Shown here in pieces: positions 7,855-16,519 of a DNA stretch of 50,000 nt. The stretch comes from Roseovarius nubinhibens ISM (lineage in GTDB: Bacteria > Pseudomonadota > Alphaproteobacteria > Rhodobacterales > Rhodobacteraceae): positions 2,479,602 through 2,529,601 of the forward strand of contig NZ_CH724156.1 of NCBI RefSeq assembly GCF_000152625.1. The letters run 5' to 3'. The notes below the pieces were generated by a model, which saw nothing but the letters and a program-made list of their open reading frames with translations, made no database searches and had not been told where the DNA came from. A program made the position numbers and the translations under genes. Each line of letters starts with the position of its first letter. The first letter of the stretch is position 1.

Positions 7855-9150
7855 TCACAGCAGGTCGAGCGCCCGCGGAATGGCCAGCGACAGGTCCGGC
7901 CAGAAGGTGGTGATCAGCATCACCGGGAAGGCCACGAAACCCATCAGCCCGAGCGCCGGCATCACCGCCTGCATGATCGGCGCGCGGGTGATCTTGCACG
8001 ACAGGAAGAGCGTCGGCGCCACCGGCGGGCTGTTGGCCCCGATCACCACCGAACAGGCGACGATGGCGGCGAAATGCACCGGGTCGACCTGATTGGCGAT
8101 CATCAGCGGCAGGAAGAGCGGCGCGATCACCACGGTGACCGAGACGTCATCCATCAGCGCGCCAGCCACGATCAGCACCAGATTGACCATCAAGAGCGCC
8201 GCGATGGGCGAGGTGACCACCGATTGGATCGCCTCGGTCAGGTCTTGCGGCACTCGCTCGAAGGCGAGGATGCGCGAGATCATGAACGAGAAGAGCAGGA
8301 TCAGGATGATCGTGCCGGTGGTCTCGGCGGCCTGCACAAAGCTCGACCCGAGGCTGCGGAAGGTGAACTCGCGGTAGATGAGCCCGCCCACCAGAAGCGC
8401 CGTCACCGCCGCCACGGCCGCGGCCTCGGTCGGGGTGAAGATGCCGCCATAGATGCCGCCGAGAATGATCAGCGGCAGCGACAGCGCCGGCAGCGCCTTG
8501 AGCGTCACCCGGCCAAAGCCTTCGCGGCTGCCGGTCTCGGGCAGGTCGATCTCGTCAAAGGCGCGGCCCACCAGAAAGCGGTTGTAGAGCACGAGGCCGA
8601 TGATCAGCAGGATCGCCGGGCCGATGGTCGCGGCAAAGCAGGCGGCGACCGATTGCCGTGTGACCACCGCAAAGAGGATCATGGTGATCGAGGGCGGGAT
8701 CAGGATGCCCAAGAGCGACGAGATGCCCAAGAGCGCCGCCACCCGGCCGCGCGGATAGCCGCGTGCCACCAGCGGATCGGTCATGATCTGGCCGATCGAG
8801 GCGATGGCCGCCGTGGCGGTGCCGGCGATGGCGCCGAAGATCGCCGCCGAGAGCACCAGCGCCGTGCCCATGCCGCCGCGACCGGTGGCCATGCGCGACA
8901 CGAAGGCGATGATGCGCTGGGCGATGCCGCCCGATTGCATCAGATAGCCGGTCAGGATGAACAGCGGCAGCGCCACCAGCACCAGCGAATTGAGCGAGCG
9001 GAAGCCCTGCAACATCAGCGTGTTGAGGTTCACATCATAGATGAAGGTGAGATAGGCCAGAACCCCGGCAAAGGACCAGGCGACCGGCAGGCCGATGCCC
9101 ATCAGCGCGATCAGCAGCATCAGGGCGTAGAGTGCGTAAAATCCGTCCAT
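7855..9150 (-). CDS. dctM: TRAP transporter large permease (DctM)
   Basis: 431 residues from the ATG at 9150, which overlaps the stop of the small permease (ATGA). About 12-13 hydrophobic helices, with the DctM hallmarks GLPVAWSFAGVL near the start, GSGGIAQRI-type and TATAAIASIGQIMTDPL segments and the conserved PPSITMILFAVVT motif. It forms the sodium-coupled translocation channel together with DctQ and receives solute from DctP. It ends before a strong terminator shared with the convergent GFA gene. The substrate cannot be named; C4-dicarboxylates, other organic acids and ectoine-type compounds are all carried by relatives. Confidence 0.93.
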   Translation of the reverse strand: MDGFYALYALMLLIALMGIGLPVAWSFAGVLAYLTFIYDVNLNTLMLQGFRSLNSLVLVALPLFILTGYLMQSGGIAQRIIAFVSRMATGRGGMGTALVLSAAIFGAIAGTATAAIASIGQIMTDPLVARGYPRGRVAALLGISSLLGILIPPSITMILFAVVTRQSVAACFAATIGPAILLIIGLVLYNRFLVGRAFDEIDLPETGSREGFGRVTLKALPALSLPLIILGGIYGGIFTPTEAAAVAAVTALLVGGLIYREFTFRSLGSSFVQAAETTGTIILILLFSFMISRILAFERVPQDLTEAIQSVVTSPIAALLMVNLVLIVAGALMDDVSVTVVIAPLFLPLMIANQVDPVHFAAIVACSVVIGANSPPVAPTLFLSCKITRAPIMQAVMPALGLMGFVAFPVMLITTFWPDLSLAIPRALDLL

Positions 9151-9644
9151 CAGCCCTGCCTCAGCCGTTTGAGCGCGCCAAGAATGTCGCGCAGCCCGTA
9201 GCAAAAACACCCCACCGCCGCGAGGCCGATGGCCAGCTGCGGCACCCAGAGCGGGATCTGAAAGGCCGGGGTGGTCTGGGGGCGTTTCATGCCCCAGGTG
9301 AACATGTAATAGGCCCAGGTGATGAAGAAGAGCGTGATCACCACGGTCAGCACCGCGATCAGCAGATCATGCCAGGCCTTGCGGCGCGGGTCGGTGATCT
9401 GGCTCGCGACCCAGTCGACCGTCAGATGTTCGCGTTTGCGCGAGGCGATGACGGCCCCCACCATATAGAGCATGACGGCCGCGAGCATGATCAGCTCGTG
9501 CAGGCCGACGACAGAGATTTCCAGGACGTAGCGGGCGATGACGAGAAAGGCCATGAGCCCCACCACCACCGCCGAAGAAACCACCGCCAGCACGTTGAGC
9601 GTGCTGGCGATGATCGTTTCCATACGGGCGAATGCGCCGGTCAT
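9150..9644 (-). CDS. dctQ: TRAP transporter small permease (DctQ)
   Basis: 164 residues with four membrane helices, normal for DctQ. I chose the ATG at 9644, one base after the dctP stop; a second ATG seven codons later is also possible. The helix-2 region LHELIMLAAVMLYMVGAVIASRKREHLTVDW is the typical signature, with the HLTVDW motif between helices. It associates with DctM in the inner membrane, stabilising the permease. It is coupled to both neighbours in the operon dctP-dctQ-dctM. Confidence 0.9.
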   Translation of the reverse strand: MTGAFARMETIIASTLNVLAVVSSAVVVGLMAFLVIARYVLEISVVGLHELIMLAAVMLYMVGAVIASRKREHLTVDWVASQITDPRRKAWHDLLIAVLTVVITLFFITWAYYMFTWGMKRPQTTPAFQIPLWVPQLAIGLAAVGCFCYGLRDILGALKRLRQG

Positions 9645-9645
9645 G

Positions 9646-10641
9646 TCAGAGCTTGGCCGCGTTGGCCCGCACGAGATCCATGATCTCCTTGCCGACACGC
9701 TCTTCCATCATGGGCCAGACTTCGGCGCGGACCTTGCGGGCCATCTCGTCGATCTGTTCCGGCGTCGGTTCGATATATTCCATACCGGCCTCTTTGGCCT
9801 TGTTGATATAGAATTGATCGCGTTCCTGCGCCTGGGCGAAGGCCTCTTCCATCACGGTGTTGGCGGCCTCGGCCACGACGGCCTGATGCTCTTCCGAGAG
9901 GCCGGCCCAAGAGCCTTCGTTCATCGTCATCACGCCGGTGATGAACTGCATCTTGGTCTGGTTGTAGTAATCCAGCACATCGCGGAAATACTCGTAATCC
10001 CAGTAGATGATGTTGGCGCCGTCGCCATCGACCACGCCGGTCTGGATCGCGGTGAAGACTTCGGACCAGTCGATGGTTTCGGTCTGATAGCCGAGCGCCT
10101 GCACCGATTCCGCCATCGGGAACATGGCGGGGACGCGGATCTTGAGATCGGCGGCCTCTTCCGGGGTCATCGCGTATTTGTCACGCGAGGCGATGCCGTT
10201 GAAGCCTTCGGGCCAGGGGCCAAAGAAGCGCAGGCCGAGATCGGCGAAGACGCCGGTCAGGATCTCGTTGACCCAGCCGCCGGGTTTATAGGCGTCGAAC
10301 GCCTCGTCCCAGCTGCGCACCATATAGGGGGTGAAGAGCACGCCGAGACGGTTGTCATAGGCGGTGATCGGCCAGTTGATCATCATGTCGAGATCGCCCG
10401 CGACCAGCAGGTCGAGCACTTCGGCCTGGCTGCCAAGTTCGTTCTGGTAGAACACATCGACCTGCACTTCGCCGCCGGTGCCTTCTTCGATCAGCGCCGC
10501 CCAACGGTCGAGCGCATCGCCCGAGGGCGAGCCTTTGGCGCCGGAATCGGTCGCCAGTTTGAGCTGGGTCTCGGCCCAGGCCGGTGCCCCCGCCAAGAGC
10601 GCGGCTGCCGCGCCGGCAGCCAGAAGATTTTTGAGAAACAT
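9646..10641 (-). CDS. dctP: TRAP transporter solute-binding protein (DctP)
   Basis: 331 residues with a clear signal peptide (AAGAAAALLAGAPAWA, cleavage about residue 23), so it is a periplasmic ligand-binding protein. The DctP fold is recognisable from FYQNELGSQAEVLDLLVAGDLDMM, from DLKIRVPAMFPMAESVQALG, which holds the conserved ligand-carboxylate Arg, and from QTGVVDGDGANIIYWDYEYF. It delivers solute to DctQM. First gene of the operon; upstream (10711-10738) lie partly palindromic sequences that could be a GntR-type operator, but no -10 fits the minus-strand TTGACA there. Confidence 0.93.
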   Translation of the reverse strand: MFLKNLLAAGAAAALLAGAPAWAETQLKLATDSGAKGSPSGDALDRWAALIEEGTGGEVQVDVFYQNELGSQAEVLDLLVAGDLDMMINWPITAYDNRLGVLFTPYMVRSWDEAFDAYKPGGWVNEILTGVFADLGLRFFGPWPEGFNGIASRDKYAMTPEEAADLKIRVPAMFPMAESVQALGYQTETIDWSEVFTAIQTGVVDGDGANIIYWDYEYFRDVLDYYNQTKMQFITGVMTMNEGSWAGLSEEHQAVVAEAANTVMEEAFAQAQERDQFYINKAKEAGMEYIEPTPEQIDEMARKVRAEVWPMMEERVGKEIMDLVRANAAKL

Positions 10642-10710
10642 GATGTCCCCTCCAAGGTGGTTCCGGTCCCCTCTGAACCGGAAACGAAGATTAATCCGGG
10701 CAGGTGGACA

Positions 10711-10738
10711 TGACTGTCTAGTCTTGTCAATCGCGATT
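10711..10738. promoter_or_regulatory. Partly palindromic stretch upstream of dctP
   Basis: The stretch holds an imperfect palindrome with TGAC/GTCA ends (10711-10729) followed by a perfect 10-bp palindrome (10729-10738), 70-97 bases upstream of dctP. FCD-type GntR regulators often control TRAP operons through such sites, but no regulator gene is adjacent, so this is a weak call. Confidence 0.25.
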
Positions 10739-10849
10739 CCCGGCGTCGCGCATAGCCATGGCGGATGCGCGGGGGGGCATCTGATCCAAAAGCGGCGTTT
10801 CGCTGTAAAATCCGGCGCGTGCGATCAAGCCGGAGGCGCTGCGGAAACA

Positions 10850-10877
10850 TTGACACCGGGGGTGGGGCGGGCAAGGT
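10850..10877 (+). promoter_or_regulatory. Candidate promoter of DUF4153 gene
   Basis: A perfect TTGACA (10850-10855) is followed after 16 bases by CAAGGT, 30 bases before the start of the DUF4153 gene. The -35 is convincing, the -10 is weak. Confidence 0.35.
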
Positions 10878-10906
10878 GGGGCCGTTCCAGCAGGTGAGGA
10901 CAGTAG

Positions 10907-12679
10907 ATGCCCGTCGATTTTACCCCTGATTCCCGGCCCGATCCCGCCGCCTCTGTGCTCGGCACGCGTTGGCTCTTGATTGCCGTCGGCGCGGTGGCCG
11001 GGCTCGCCCATTGGGCGGTGTTCGATCTGTTGACGGATCATGTCGCCTATGACCGGCTGGTGCTCGGGCTCGGGGTGGCGGTGGTGGTGTTTTTCGCGGC
11101 GCTGATGATGATGCTCGGCCCGGTGCGGCCGGGGCGCGCGATGGCCGGGGCCGGGGCGCTGGCGGCGGTTTGTGCCGCGCTCATGCTCTGGGCGAGCCTG
11201 CGGTTCGATCATGTGTCGGAGTTTCTCGACAGCGGTAAGCCGCTGGTCGCGGTGGCCACGTTGGCGGTGATCGCGGCGCCGTTCATCGCAGCGCTCTTGC
11301 GCGAGCGGGGCGGCTGGCGGCACTATCAGCTGTTGTTCGACACCAGTTGGGAAAGCGTGCTGCGCTATGTCGCGGGGGGGCTTTTCACCGGGCTGGTCTG
11401 GGGGCTTTTGTACCTGTCGGACACGTTCCTTGGCCTTGTGGGGATCACCCTCATCGACGATCTGATCGATCTCGACCCGGTGCCGTGGCTGATCAGCGGC
11501 GTGGCGCTCGGGCTTGGCCTGTCGGTGTTCTACGCGCTGCGCGACTATATCTCGGCCGATCTCTTTGTGCAGCTGTTGCGGCTGTTGACGCCGCTGGTTC
11601 TCGGGGTGGTGGTGATTTTCATCCTGGCGCTGCCGTTCCGGGGGCTGTCGGGGCTGTTGGGCGGGCTGTCGCCGGCGGTGACGCTGGCCGGGGTGAGCCT
11701 CGCCGGTGTGGTGCTGGTCAGTGCGGCGGTGCATGGCGGGACGGCGGGCGAGGTGCAAAGCCCGGTGATGCGGCTGGCGGCGCGGGTGCTGAGCGGGGTG
11801 ATCGCGGTGCCCGCGGTGCTGGCGGTCTATGCGGTGGCGGTGCGGATCGGGCAATACGGGCTGACGCCGGACCGGATCGCGGCGCTGGTGGCGGCGCTGG
11901 TGGTGCTGGGGTATGGGGCGAGCTATGCCGTGCTGTCGCTGTTGGGGCGCGACTGGATGGGGCGGCTGCGGCAGGCGAACCTCGCGCTGGCGGGGCTGGT
12001 GGTTCTGGTTTCGGCGCTGTGGCTGACGCCGCTCCTCAACCCCGAGCGGATGAGCGTCGCGAGCCAGCTCGACCGGGCGCGGGCCGGGGGGGCGGTGGAG
12101 GAGCTGCCGCTGTGGGAGATGGCGTGGGACTGGGGCCGGGCCGGGACGAACGGACTGGCCGCGCTGCGGGCGCTGGAGACCCATCCGGAGCACGCGCAGC
12201 TTGTGGCGATGATCGAGCGGGCGGAAGCGACGCAATTTGAGTATGAATTCAGACAGGAGTCTGAGGAGGCCAGTCAGGTCAGCCTGCATGAGATCGTGCC
12301 GCTGCGCCCGGTCGGGGTGCTGCTGCCCGAGGGTAGTCTCGACCGGGTTTCGATCTATGAACGCATGAGTTTGCGGGAGGGCTGTGCGCGCAAGTTCAGC
12401 GATGGCCAGCCGGGCTGTGTCCTCGTCGTGGCGGATTTTGATCCGAATGTGGAGGAGGTCGAGGGGATCTTGCTGTGGCGCTCGGGTCATGGCTCCGTGC
12501 AGGTGCTCGGGCTGCGGATTTTTCCCGACGAAGGCAGCCATCGGGTCTCTGTCATCGGCAACACCGCGACGCTGGAGGACGAGGATATCCAGCGGGTGCT
12601 GAACGGCGAGTTTGAGATCGCGCCGGTCAGCCGCAAGGCGCTTCGGATCGGCGATCAGGAGATTTATCCTTACAATTGA
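10907..12679 (+). CDS. DUF4153 multi-pass membrane protein
   Basis: 590 residues. The first two thirds are about 11-12 membrane helices (from TRWLLIAVGAVAGLAHWAVF to LALAGLVVLVSALWLTPLL); the last 190 residues are a hydrophilic domain, probably one compartment facing, with LSREGCARKF-like and GQPGCVLVV segments and two cysteines. This matches the DUF4153 family, whose role is unknown. The gene appears transcribed alone; a hairpin separates it from the H-NOX-like gene. The family assignment is reasonably certain, the function is not deducible. Confidence 0.8.
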   Translation: MPVDFTPDSRPDPAASVLGTRWLLIAVGAVAGLAHWAVFDLLTDHVAYDRLVLGLGVAVVVFFAALMMMLGPVRPGRAMAGAGALAAVCAALMLWASLRFDHVSEFLDSGKPLVAVATLAVIAAPFIAALLRERGGWRHYQLLFDTSWESVLRYVAGGLFTGLVWGLLYLSDTFLGLVGITLIDDLIDLDPVPWLISGVALGLGLSVFYALRDYISADLFVQLLRLLTPLVLGVVVIFILALPFRGLSGLLGGLSPAVTLAGVSLAGVVLVSAAVHGGTAGEVQSPVMRLAARVLSGVIAVPAVLAVYAVAVRIGQYGLTPDRIAALVAALVVLGYGASYAVLSLLGRDWMGRLRQANLALAGLVVLVSALWLTPLLNPERMSVASQLDRARAGGAVEELPLWEMAWDWGRAGTNGLAALRALETHPEHAQLVAMIERAEATQFEYEFRQESEEASQVSLHEIVPLRPVGVLLPEGSLDRVSIYERMSLREGCARKFSDGQPGCVLVVADFDPNVEEVEGILLWRSGHGSVQVLGLRIFPDEGSHRVSVIGNTATLEDEDIQRVLNGEFEIAPVSRKALRIGDQEIYPYN

Positions 12680-12712
12680 ACCTGTTTGCCACCCGTTAAG
12701 ACCGCTCTGGCA

Positions 12713-12740
12713 GTCTGCCCCGGTGAGATAAGGGGCAGAC
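12713..12740. promoter_or_regulatory. 9-bp inverted repeat upstream of H-NOX-like gene
   Basis: Perfect 9-bp arms (12713-12721 and 12732-12740) flank a 10-base spacer, ending 15 bases before the H-NOX-like ATG and just before its AGGAGG site. It may be an operator, a leader hairpin or the end signal of the DUF4153 gene (no T-run follows). Confidence 0.5.
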
Positions 12741-12755
12741 GTTCAGGAGGCGGCG

Positions 12756-13355
12756 ATGCACGGGCTGATCAATCGCGCGATAGAACGGTTCATTCGCGAT
12801 ACATACGGGCGCGATGTCTGGGCGTTGATCGTGGCGCGGGCGGGGCTTGGGTTTTCCGAGTTCGAGGCGATGCTCAGCTATGAGCCGGCGCTGACCTGTG
12901 ACGTGCTGGCGGGGGCCGAGCAGGTGCTCGACCGGACGCGGGACACCATCCTCGAAGATATCGGGACCTATCTCGTGTCGCACCCAAAGCTCGACCCGTT
13001 GCGGCGGTTGCTGCGCTTTGGCGGGGTCGATTTTGTCGAGTTTCTGCAATCGCTTGATGAATTGCCCGGGCGGGCGCGGCTCGCCGTGCCGGATCTCGAC
13101 ATTCCCAATCTCGAGCTCAGCGCCCATGGCGGCAATATCTATCAGCTGCGCTGTGATGTGCCGACGGCGGCGGGGCCGGGGTTTGGTCATGTGCTCGTCG
13201 GGGTGCTGCGGGCGATGGCGGATGATTACGGCGCTCTGGTGGTGCTTGATCACGCGGGCGGCGGCAAGGATGTGGAGATTTTGCAAATCCAACTGTTGAG
13301 CGAGGCGTATAGCAGCGGGAAAATGTTCGATCTTGCCGCGGGGCAAGGGACATGA
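12756..13355 (+). CDS. H-NOX-like (HNOB) protein lacking the haem ligand
   Basis: 199 residues, near the usual 180-190 of bacterial H-NOX proteins, starting with the diagnostic MHGLINRAIERFIRDTYG and preserving the AG...F...Y layout, FGGVDFVEFLQSLDEL and the C-terminal HVLVGVLRAMADDYG strand region. In H-NOX proteins a His at about 102-105, after the LDxL motif, ligates haem and a YxSxR motif holds the propionates. Here that His position is Pro104 (LDELPGR), and the YxSxR place reads C133-D-V-P-T137. Haem and NO binding as usually understood therefore look lost. A strong AGGAGG precedes the ATG, and the stop overlaps the cyclase gene (ATGA), so they act as a pair. Confidence 0.85.
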   Translation: MHGLINRAIERFIRDTYGRDVWALIVARAGLGFSEFEAMLSYEPALTCDVLAGAEQVLDRTRDTILEDIGTYLVSHPKLDPLRRLLRFGGVDFVEFLQSLDELPGRARLAVPDLDIPNLELSAHGGNIYQLRCDVPTAAGPGFGHVLVGVLRAMADDYGALVVLDHAGGGKDVEILQIQLLSEAYSSGKMFDLAAGQGT

Positions 13356-14389
13356 GCGGGGCGGCGGAGGGGCTCGCCGGGCTGCTCGATCAGCTCTGCC
13401 CGATGCATGCGCTGCTCGATGCCACGGGCCATATTGCCCATGCCGGGCCGACGCTGGCGCGGCTCTGCCCCAAGGAGGAAATGACCGGCGCGCGGTTTCT
13501 CGAGCTTTTCGAGCTGCGCCGCCCGGCGCGCAGCGCCACGATGGACGATCTGCGGGCGTTGGCCGGGCGGGGCTTGCATCTCATGACACGGGGCGCGCCG
13601 CGGCTGCCGCTCAAGGCGGTGCTGACCCCCTTGCCGGAGGGCGGCACGCTCGGCCCATCGGGCGGGGCGCTCGTCAACATGTCCTTTGGTATCGCGGTGA
13701 CCGAGGCGATCCGGCAACTCAACCTCACGGCGCGGGATTTCGCGGCGACGGATCTGACGGTCGAGATGCTCTATCTCATCGAGGCCAAGACGGCGGCGAT
13801 GGAGGCGTCGCGATTGCTGAACCTGCGGCTGCAAGGGGCCAAGGCGGCGGCGGAGGAACAGGCCTTTACCGACACGCTCACCGGGCTCAAGAATCGCCGC
13901 GCGCTCGACCCGGTGCTGACACAGCTGATGGCGTCGGAGACGGATTTCGCGCTGGTGCAGCTCGATCTCGACTATTTCAAGGAGGTGAACGATCAGTTCG
14001 GCCATGCGGCGGGCGACCATGTGCTGCAGCTCGCGGCGCGGGCGATGCGGGCCGAGACCCGCAAGGAGGATGTGCTGCTGCGGGTGGGCGGCGATGAGTT
14101 CGTTCTCATCCTCAGCGGGGTGACCGATGCAGCGCGGGTGCGCGATATTGCCGAGCGGGTGATCGCGCGGCTCGAGGCCCCGATCGACTATGAGGGGCAG
14201 CCCTGCCAGATTTCGGCCAGCGCGGGCGGGGCGCTGTCGTGCCGCTATCCACACCCGCAGGCGGCGGAGGCGCGGATCATGGAGGATGCCGATATCGCGC
14301 TCTACGCGGCGAAGAGCGCGGGGCGCGGGTGCTTTCGCAATTTCGAACCGTCCATGCGGCAGGATCGCGAGGCGCGGCGGAGCTCGTAA
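13352..14389 (+). CDS. HNOBA-GGDEF diguanylate cyclase
   Basis: 345 residues. Residues about 10-145 match the HNOBA (haem-NO-binding-associated, PAS-like) domain that follows H-NOX in soluble guanylate cyclases: CPMHALLDATGHIAHAGPTL, FLELFELRRP and, after a strand with VNMSFGIAV, the LNLTARDFAATDLTVEMLYL segment. A coiled coil (about 145-170) leads to a GGDEF domain with intact GGDEF at 246-250 and an I-site RKED at 237-240, so it should make c-di-GMP under product inhibition. It is translationally coupled to the H-NOX-like gene, its presumed sensor partner. Cytoplasmic, no membrane segments. Confidence 0.9.
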   Translation: MSGAAEGLAGLLDQLCPMHALLDATGHIAHAGPTLARLCPKEEMTGARFLELFELRRPARSATMDDLRALAGRGLHLMTRGAPRLPLKAVLTPLPEGGTLGPSGGALVNMSFGIAVTEAIRQLNLTARDFAATDLTVEMLYLIEAKTAAMEASRLLNLRLQGAKAAAEEQAFTDTLTGLKNRRALDPVLTQLMASETDFALVQLDLDYFKEVNDQFGHAAGDHVLQLAARAMRAETRKEDVLLRVGGDEFVLILSGVTDAARVRDIAERVIARLEAPIDYEGQPCQISASAGGALSCRYPHPQAAEARIMEDADIALYAAKSAGRGCFRNFEPSMRQDREARRSS

Positions 14390-14586
14390 ATCGCGGATTT
14401 GGCCGGGGATTATCTGGGCCACCGGGCGGATAGACCGGAGAAAATGGAGGTGAGTCGCAAACGTGCAAGCTCTGTCGCCATGGTAAAAGCCCAGGGGCGC
14501 GAATGCAGGCAGGTCTGGCCCCGATAAGGACAGGCAAGCCGCCGCGCAGAGGGCTGCGCCGGGGGCTGTGACAGAGAGGGCGCCGC

Positions 14587-16038
14587 ATGAACGAGATCAA
14601 ATCCTATTGGCAGAATTACATCGACGGCGCATGGGTCGATGGCGGCGCGGGGCGGGTTGAGGTGATCAACCCGGGCACCGGGGCGGTGCTCGCCGAACAG
14701 GCGCTGGCCGATGCCGGTGATGTGGACCGCGCGGTGACGGCGGCGGAACGGGTGCATCTGTCGGGCGTGCTCACCGCGCTGCGGCCGGTGGAGCGGGGGC
14801 GCATGGTGCAGGCCATGGGGCGCTATCTGCTGGACCGGGTGGAGGAGATCGCGCCGATCCTGTCGCTGGAACAGGGCAAGCCGCTCTGGGAGGCGCGGAT
14901 CGAGGTGGAAGGCGCGGCGCGCTATTTCGAATATTACGGCAATCAGGCCGAGACGGTCGAAGGCCGGTCGATCCCGCTGGGCGCGAATTATTTCGATTTC
15001 ACCCATTACGAGCCCTTTGGGGTGTCGGCGCAGATCATCCCGTGGAACTACCCTCTCGAGATGACGGCGCGGTCGCTGTCGGCGGCGCTGGCCACCGGCA
15101 ATACGGCGGTGATCAAGACGCCCGAGCTGACGCCGCTCAGCAATGCCTATTTCGCCCATGCGGCCGAGGCGGTGGGCCTGCCCAAGGGGGCGGTCAATAT
15201 CCTCTGTGGCTGGGGGCATGAGGCGGGGGCGGCGCTGTCGTCGCATCCGGGCGTGCGCCAGATCGTTTTCACGGGCTCGGTGCGCACCGGCATCGCCATT
15301 GCCACGGCGGCGGCGCAGAATGTGGTGCCCTGTGTGCTCGAGCTTGGCGGTAAATCCGGGGCGATCGTCTATGAGGATGCCGATCTCGAGGCGTTTGAGA
15401 ATGACATTCGTTGGGGGATTTATTTCAACGCGGGTCAGGTCTGTAGCGCCATGAGCCGGGTGATCGTCCATGAGAGCCGCCGCGACGAGTTGGTCGAGCG
15501 GGCGGTGGCCGTGGCGAGATCGCTCTCGGTCGGGCCGGGGATCGAACGCGGCGAGATGGGCCCGACGATGGGCGCCATGGTGAGCGAGGCACAGCGGGAT
15601 CGCGCCGCCGATATGGTGGCCGCGGCCGAGGGTCAGGGGGCGACGCTGGCCGCGGGCGGGCGCAAGATGAACATCCCCGGCGCGTTTCTCGAGCCGACGG
15701 TTCTCAGCGGGGTGACCCCGGAGATGAGCATCGCGCAGGAAGAGGTGTTTGGTCCGGTGCTCTCGGTGCTGAGCTTTCGCGACGAGGCCGAGGCCATCGC
15801 CATCGCCAATGGCACGCCCTATGGGCTGGTCGGCGGGGTGTTCACCCGCGATCTCGACCGGGCGACGCGGGCGGCGCAGAAGATCCGCGCCGGGCAGGTT
15901 TTCGTCAATGAATGGTTCGCGGGCGGGGTCGAAACACCCTTTGGCGGCTATGGCAAATCGGGCTATGGACGGGAGAAGGGCCGCGAGGCGCTGTGGAATT
16001 ACGTCCAGACCAAGAACGTGGCGATCCGCGTCAGGTGA
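14587..16038 (+). CDS. NAD(P)-dependent aldehyde dehydrogenase
   Basis: 483 residues, standard ALDH length. Catalytic residues are visible: general base Glu252 in LELGGKSG and nucleophile Cys286 in NAGQVCSAMSR; the cofactor-site segment IIPWNYPLEM and the EEVFGPVL signature are also present. It is closest in style to betaine-aldehyde-type and aliphatic ALDHs, but substrate specificity cannot be set from sequence. A GAGAGG ribosome site precedes the ATG. It is followed 42 bases later by a carboxymuconolactone-decarboxylase-family gene, probably in the same transcript, suggesting a small catabolic unit. The 197-base region upstream (14390-14586) shows no clear promoter. Confidence 0.9.
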   Translation: MNEIKSYWQNYIDGAWVDGGAGRVEVINPGTGAVLAEQALADAGDVDRAVTAAERVHLSGVLTALRPVERGRMVQAMGRYLLDRVEEIAPILSLEQGKPLWEARIEVEGAARYFEYYGNQAETVEGRSIPLGANYFDFTHYEPFGVSAQIIPWNYPLEMTARSLSAALATGNTAVIKTPELTPLSNAYFAHAAEAVGLPKGAVNILCGWGHEAGAALSSHPGVRQIVFTGSVRTGIAIATAAAQNVVPCVLELGGKSGAIVYEDADLEAFENDIRWGIYFNAGQVCSAMSRVIVHESRRDELVERAVAVARSLSVGPGIERGEMGPTMGAMVSEAQRDRAADMVAAAEGQGATLAAGGRKMNIPGAFLEPTVLSGVTPEMSIAQEEVFGPVLSVLSFRDEAEAIAIANGTPYGLVGGVFTRDLDRATRAAQKIRAGQVFVNEWFAGGVETPFGGYGKSGYGREKGREALWNYVQTKNVAIRVR

Positions 16039-16080
16039 CGGGCCGGACAGGGCAACAACAGGGCAACAAAGGATGGGGCT

Positions 16081-16470
16081 ATGAGCGTTTTTGACGAGGA
16101 TCTTTTCCTCAAGGGGTTGGAGCAGCGCAAGGGCACGCTTGGCGCGGAATATGTCGAAAAGAACCTGGCGGCGGCGGATGGGTTCACCCGGCCGTTTCAG
16201 GAGGCGATGACGGCGTGGTGCTGGGGCTTTGGCTGGGGCGATGAGGTGATCGAGCCGAAGACCCGCAGCATGATGAACCTCGCCATGCTGGGCGCGCTGG
16301 GTAAGTTGCATGAGTGGGAAACCCATTGCCGCGGGGCGCTCAACAACGGGGTGAGCCGCGACGAGATCCGCGCCATCGTGCATGTGATCGCGATCTATTG
16401 CGGGGTGCCGCAGGGGCTCGAATGTTTCCGGGTGGCGCGCAAGGTTCTGGAAGAAGCGGGCGAGATCTAG
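16081..16470 (+). CDS. Carboxymuconolactone decarboxylase family protein
   Basis: 129 residues matching the gamma-carboxymuconolactone decarboxylase (PcaC-like) single-domain fold: FTRPFQEAMTAWCWGFGWGD, then SMMNLAMLGALGKLHEWETHCRGALNNGVSRDEI and HVIAIYCGVPQGLECFRVA. PcaC acts in protocatechuate breakdown, but many members of the family are unrelated lactonases or peroxidase-like proteins, and no other pca gene is nearby. It lies behind the aldehyde dehydrogenase, so a shared oxidative catabolic role is possible (inference). Two tandem hairpins end the transcript. Confidence 0.82.
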   Translation: MSVFDEDLFLKGLEQRKGTLGAEYVEKNLAAADGFTRPFQEAMTAWCWGFGWGDEVIEPKTRSMMNLAMLGALGKLHEWETHCRGALNNGVSRDEIRAIVHVIAIYCGVPQGLECFRVARKVLEEAGEI

Positions 16471-16472
16471 GG

Positions 16473-16518
16473 CGAAATCCTGAAAAGGATTTCGGGCGGC
16501 TTTCTTTGCAAGAAAGCC
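16473..16518. terminator. Twin hairpins between convergent genes
   Basis: Two perfect 9-bp stems stand in tandem: 16473-16494 (GAAA loop) and 16498-16518 (3-base loop). They fill almost the whole gap between the convergent CMD and RNase T2 genes and probably terminate both transcripts. Confidence 0.65.
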
Positions 16519-16519
16519 G

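Noticed and set aside
10725..10730. Perfect TTGACA on the minus strand upstream of dctP
   Set aside because: No acceptable -10 hexamer at 16-18 bases; not called as a promoter.
10727..12541. 600-codon minus-strand frame opposite the DUF4153 gene
   Set aside because: Same low-complexity His/Gln/Arg/Pro composition; antisense to a clear membrane protein.
14444..14527. 27-codon frame with GGAG just upstream, between the GGDEF gene and the aldehyde dehydrogenase
   Set aside because: No recognisable feature, many Arg and Lys, and no evidence of translation; could be a leader peptide but not supportable.
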